This document shows positions 6,467 to 8,023 of a stretch of 8,023 bases of DNA, piece by piece (position 1 is the first letter of the stretch; the number at the start of each line of letters is the position of its first letter). The notes under the pieces are model-generated. The model was not told the origin of the DNA and did not search any database. It saw only the letters and a list, made by a program, of their open reading frames with translations. The stretch lies in the NCBI GenBank assembly GCA_026392135.1, contig JAPLCR010000238.1, forward strand, positions 1 through 8,023. The letters run 5' to 3'. Position numbers and translations under genes: made by a program. Source of the stretch: Armatimonadota bacterium (GTDB taxonomy: Bacteria > Armatimonadota > Chthonomonadetes > Chthonomonadales > Chthonomonadaceae).

Positions 6467-6612
6467 CCAAAGGAGAAACATTTGAACCGACTCGACTTCC
6501 TAATGATTGGGTCCCCAATAAATGTAGTTTTGACGAGTGGGAGTTTCTTACGAAAACGTCATTCTGGGCAAAATATTTCTCAGAGATAACTCAGCGTAAA
6601 TGTAAAGAATAG
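6451..6612 (+). CDS. Possible small protein, 53 residues, unrecognised
   Basis: This ATG-initiated frame encodes MPIPLSKGETFEPTRL followed by an acidic and aromatic part with DWVPN, SFDEWEFL and SFWAKYF (about 19-43) and a basic end. The composition, with four Trp and mixed charges, looks like real protein rather than chance, and the frame is open back to a TAG at 6412-6414 without another good start. I know no family for it. No Shine-Dalgarno precedes 6451. A good one (AAAGGAG, 6469-6475) is spaced for a TTG at 6482 in a different frame, whose product (35 residues, or 50 from the ATG at 6438) is less protein-like. Only one of these frames, or neither, may be used. It could also be a remnant of a larger gene. 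It ends 22 bp from the convergent end of murB. Confidence 0.35.
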   Translation: MPIPLSKGETFEPTRLPNDWVPNKCSFDEWEFLTKTSFWAKYFSEITQRKCKE

Positions 6613-6628
6613 AGTCTTTTCTTTTTGT
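6588..6628 (+). terminator. Weak candidate terminator between the small ORF and murB
   Basis: AAAGA (6604-6608) can pair with TCTTT (6615-6619) around a 6-base loop, followed by the T-rich TCTTTTTGT. The stem is only five A/T-heavy pairs, so the call is weak. The interval is the 22-bp convergent gap plus the end of the small ORF. Confidence 0.2.
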
Positions 6629-6634
6629 ATTCTC

Positions 6635-7633
6635 TCACTCCCACTCCCCCACATACAGTGCCTCCTCCTCAATTCTCACGCCAAACCGCTCGAAAACGCG
6701 CCTCTTCATCTCTTCCGCGACGGCGCGAATATCTGCCGCGCTGGCTCCCCCGCGATTGACGATGAAGTTTGCATGACGCGGAGAGATAGCCGCCCCGCCA
6801 ACCTGAAACCCCTTGAGACCACACGCCTCCGAGAGATGGGCTGTATGAACCACCCCCGCCGACTTCATGGGGGCGGGGAGCGTAGGAAGGCTTTCAGCGA
6901 GGGCTTTATCGTTGACGTTCTTGAAGAAACTTCCGGCGGAGGGTTCCCAAGGCTGTTTAAGGATGCGCTGATACTGAAAATCCTTCGCTTTCAGGCGAAT
7001 CGCGGTCTTAGTTGCAGGTGTGAGTTGCAGTGTCGTAGCAAGGACTACCGCAGGCTTGCCCCCGTTACGCCGCAAACAGCTATCTCGATAGGAGAACTCC
7101 ATCCAGTCGGGGCTTACCACCTTCCGCTCTCCCGCCTCCACCACCTCCACCGAGCGCACAAGGTCGCAGATATTGGCGCGATATGCCCCCGCATTCGATA
7201 CGAGCGCACCGCCCACTGTGCCGGGTATACCTACCGCGAACTCCAGTCCAGATAGCTCCGCCTGTAGCGTCTTCACGAAGAGGCGCATGAAGTTGTGTCC
7301 GGCATCTACCCGCGTCGTCTCGCCAATCTCCGCCTCCTGACAGCGGTTCCGCAAAACGAAGCCCCGCACTCCCCTGTCGCTCACGCAGATATTGCTTCCC
7401 TCGCCGAGCAGAAAGAAGGGGAGTGAGAAGCGTTGTGCTAGGCTGGCGACAAGGGCTATCTCATCGCGATGGGTGGCGTTCAAAAAGAAATCAGCCTCTC
7501 CCCCCACACGTAGAGTCGTGTAGGGATGGAGAGGCTGGTTATTTAATATGCGATTTTGGAGGGAGGCGGGAAGGCTTCTAATCGCCTCGCCCCATGTGGT
7601 TATTGTTGTCGTAAGGGAATTAGAGGCGAACAA
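6635..7633 (-). CDS. murB: UDP-N-acetylmuramate dehydrogenase (UDP-N-acetylenolpyruvoylglucosamine reductase)
   Basis: MurB uses FAD and NADPH in the cytoplasm to reduce UDP-GlcNAc-enolpyruvate to UDP-MurNAc, the second committed step of peptidoglycan precursor synthesis, and is normally essential. The 332-residue protein has the full domain order. TTLRVGGEADFF (39-50) and LLGEGSNICVSDRGVRGFVL (75-94) belong to the FAD-binding part, with GIPGTVGGALVSNAGAY (135-151) following. The active-site Arg183 is in SYRDS, Ser235 in PSAGSFFKN donates the proton, and Glu324 in EEEALYVG corresponds to E. coli Glu325. The stretch after YRDS is short and lacks the Tyr loop of E. coli MurB, so this is a type II enzyme. 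The start is TTG at 7633, the most upstream start in this frame, with GGGAG ten bases before it; residues 1-34 form a helical lead before the conserved core. It overlaps the end of the PIN gene by 14 bp, suggesting a shared transcript. Confidence 0.95.
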   Translation of the reverse strand: MFASNSLTTTITTWGEAIRSLPASLQNRILNNQPLHPYTTLRVGGEADFFLNATHRDEIALVASLAQRFSLPFFLLGEGSNICVSDRGVRGFVLRNRCQEAEIGETTRVDAGHNFMRLFVKTLQAELSGLEFAVGIPGTVGGALVSNAGAYRANICDLVRSVEVVEAGERKVVSPDWMEFSYRDSCLRRNGGKPAVVLATTLQLTPATKTAIRLKAKDFQYQRILKQPWEPSAGSFFKNVNDKALAESLPTLPAPMKSAGVVHTAHLSEACGLKGFQVGGAAISPRHANFIVNRGGASAADIRAVAEEMKRRVFERFGVRIEEEALYVGEWE

Positions 7634-7880
7634 GGTCGGTTGGCTCCCATATAGTGATATGCTGATACCGCATGAAATCGCTCTTATTGAAGGTGAGAAG
7701 CGCGGTAATGCCGTGAATGTTCATTGCGGCGACAATTCGCGCATCGTGATTTTGCTTGCCAGCCGAACCGTAGGTGCTTACAAGACGCTCCCATTCGCCA
7801 AAAATATAAGGAGTATCCAAGCAGAGCCGATACAGCGTTTTTAGCCGCGCTATCTCGCTATCCGCTTCCGCCTGACTCAT
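7620..7880 (-). pseudogene. C-terminal remnant of a VapC-like PIN-domain toxin, cut by an IS element
   Basis: The 86 residues from the ATG at 7880 match the second half of VapC-type PIN ribonucleases: AEADSEIARLKTLYRL (helix), EWERLV, then the hallmark GKQNHDARIVAAMNIHGITALLTFNKSDFMRY (41-72) and HITIWEP. Asp46 (HDAR) and Asp68 (KSDF) would be the third and fourth metal-binding acids. The N-terminal Asp strand and the mid-domain Glu are absent, and full-length members run to about 130-145 residues. Immediately upstream the frame reads GGC then TAA, and the IS5-like end begins there. The leading Gly-Met-Ser-Gln fits the interior of the domain (compare GL-x-x-AEA in relatives), so the ATG is probably an internal Met. 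The missing half, and any antitoxin gene, should lie beyond the IS to the right. The remnant overlaps the murB start by 14 bp. It should be inactive as a nuclease. Confidence 0.75.
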
Positions 7881-7884
7881 GCCT

Positions 7885-8023
7885 TAGAGGGTGTTGAAAA
7901 ATTCTCAAAATGTGGAATAACGTTGTTATCATGTCCCGACAAAGTTACCCCACTGACCTCACCGATGGTCAATATGCGCTAATCGCGGCTCTTCTCCCTG
8001 CCCCTAAAACGAGCGGCAGAACG
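7885..8023 (+). mobile_element. IS5-family insertion sequence, left end (runs off right edge)
   Basis: The element begins at about 7885-7887 with GAGGGTGTTGAAAAATTC, which has the form of the terminal inverted repeat of several IS5-family subgroups (G-rich start, then GTTG and an A-run), followed 44 bases on by a transposase ATG. The flanking TTA (7884-7886) or TTAG suits the short T/A-centred target duplications of the family, but the exact boundary cannot be fixed without the right end. It lies within a PIN toxin gene. Confidence 0.7.
7931..8023 (+). CDS. IS5-family transposase, N-terminal part (runs off right edge)
   Basis: The first 31 codons are in the window and are in frame to the last base. 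The protein begins MSRQSYPTDLTDGQYALIAA and continues LLPAPKTSGRT. This is the typical DUF4096-type N-terminal region of IS5-family (IS4/IS5 superfamily) transposases, in which D-L-(T/S)-D-x-(Q/E)-(W/Y) is followed by a hydrophobic helix and L-L-P-x-x-K-x-x-G-R. The DDE catalytic residues would be outside the window. The ribosome binding site is weak (GGA at 7913-7915 is too distant to be decisive), as is common for transposases. It is transcribed away from murB and the broken toxin gene. Confidence 0.85.
   Translation, partial: MSRQSYPTDLTDGQYALIAALLPAPKTSGRT

Noticed and set aside
6773..7255. 160-residue plus-strand ORF
   Set aside because: It is antisense to the catalytic core of murB and has a shadow-type composition.
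7548..7844. 98-residue plus-strand ORF
   Set aside because: It is antisense to the murB start and the PIN remnant, both supported by motifs.

Overview
The window looks like a chromosomal segment from a diderm bacterium of moderate GC content. Evidence for an outer membrane and cell wall is an apolipoprotein N-acyltransferase (Lnt), a predicted lipoprotein with a clear lipobox, a polytopic ArnT/PMT-type glycosyltransferase and a peptidoglycan enzyme (MurB). The mix of these genes with a widespread secreted family of unknown function and a PIN toxin remnant recalls Armatimonadota or similar little-studied phyla. That taxonomic guess is inference only; there is no rRNA gene or other taxonomic marker here.

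Left block, minus strand (1-1806): lnt is followed by the start of an alpha/beta-hydrolase gene that runs off the left edge. The two are coupled by a TAATG stop/start overlap. Divergently, on the plus strand (1846-5118), lies a run of three genes: a lipoprotein, a GT-C glycosyltransferase and a protein with a PemK/MazF-like N-terminus. All three sit in the same reading frame with no bases between them, so each stop codon is followed directly by the next gene's non-ATG start (TAG-TTG, TAA-GTG). A TATAAT-type promoter for this run lies inside the 5' end of lnt.

Middle (5119-6634): a 107-bp leader with several mutually exclusive inverted repeats and a strong ribosome binding site precedes a secreted protein of a conserved but uncharacterised family (5226-6188). 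After it comes a gene-poor stretch holding two inverted repeats and a possible 53-residue small protein (6451-6612).

Right block, minus strand (6635-7883): murB (type II, TTG start) overlaps by 14 bp the end of a VapC-like PIN toxin gene. Only the C-terminal part of that gene survives, because an IS5-family insertion sequence begins at about 7884-7887. The first 31 codons of its transposase run off the right edge. The insertion has probably removed the toxin's N-terminal catalytic residues and separated murB from its original upstream promoter.

I found no CRISPR array, tRNA, rRNA or clearly new defence system. The most notable points are the zero-gap same-frame gene run, the structured leader, the unannotated small ORF and the IS-broken toxin fused in transcription to an essential cell-wall gene.
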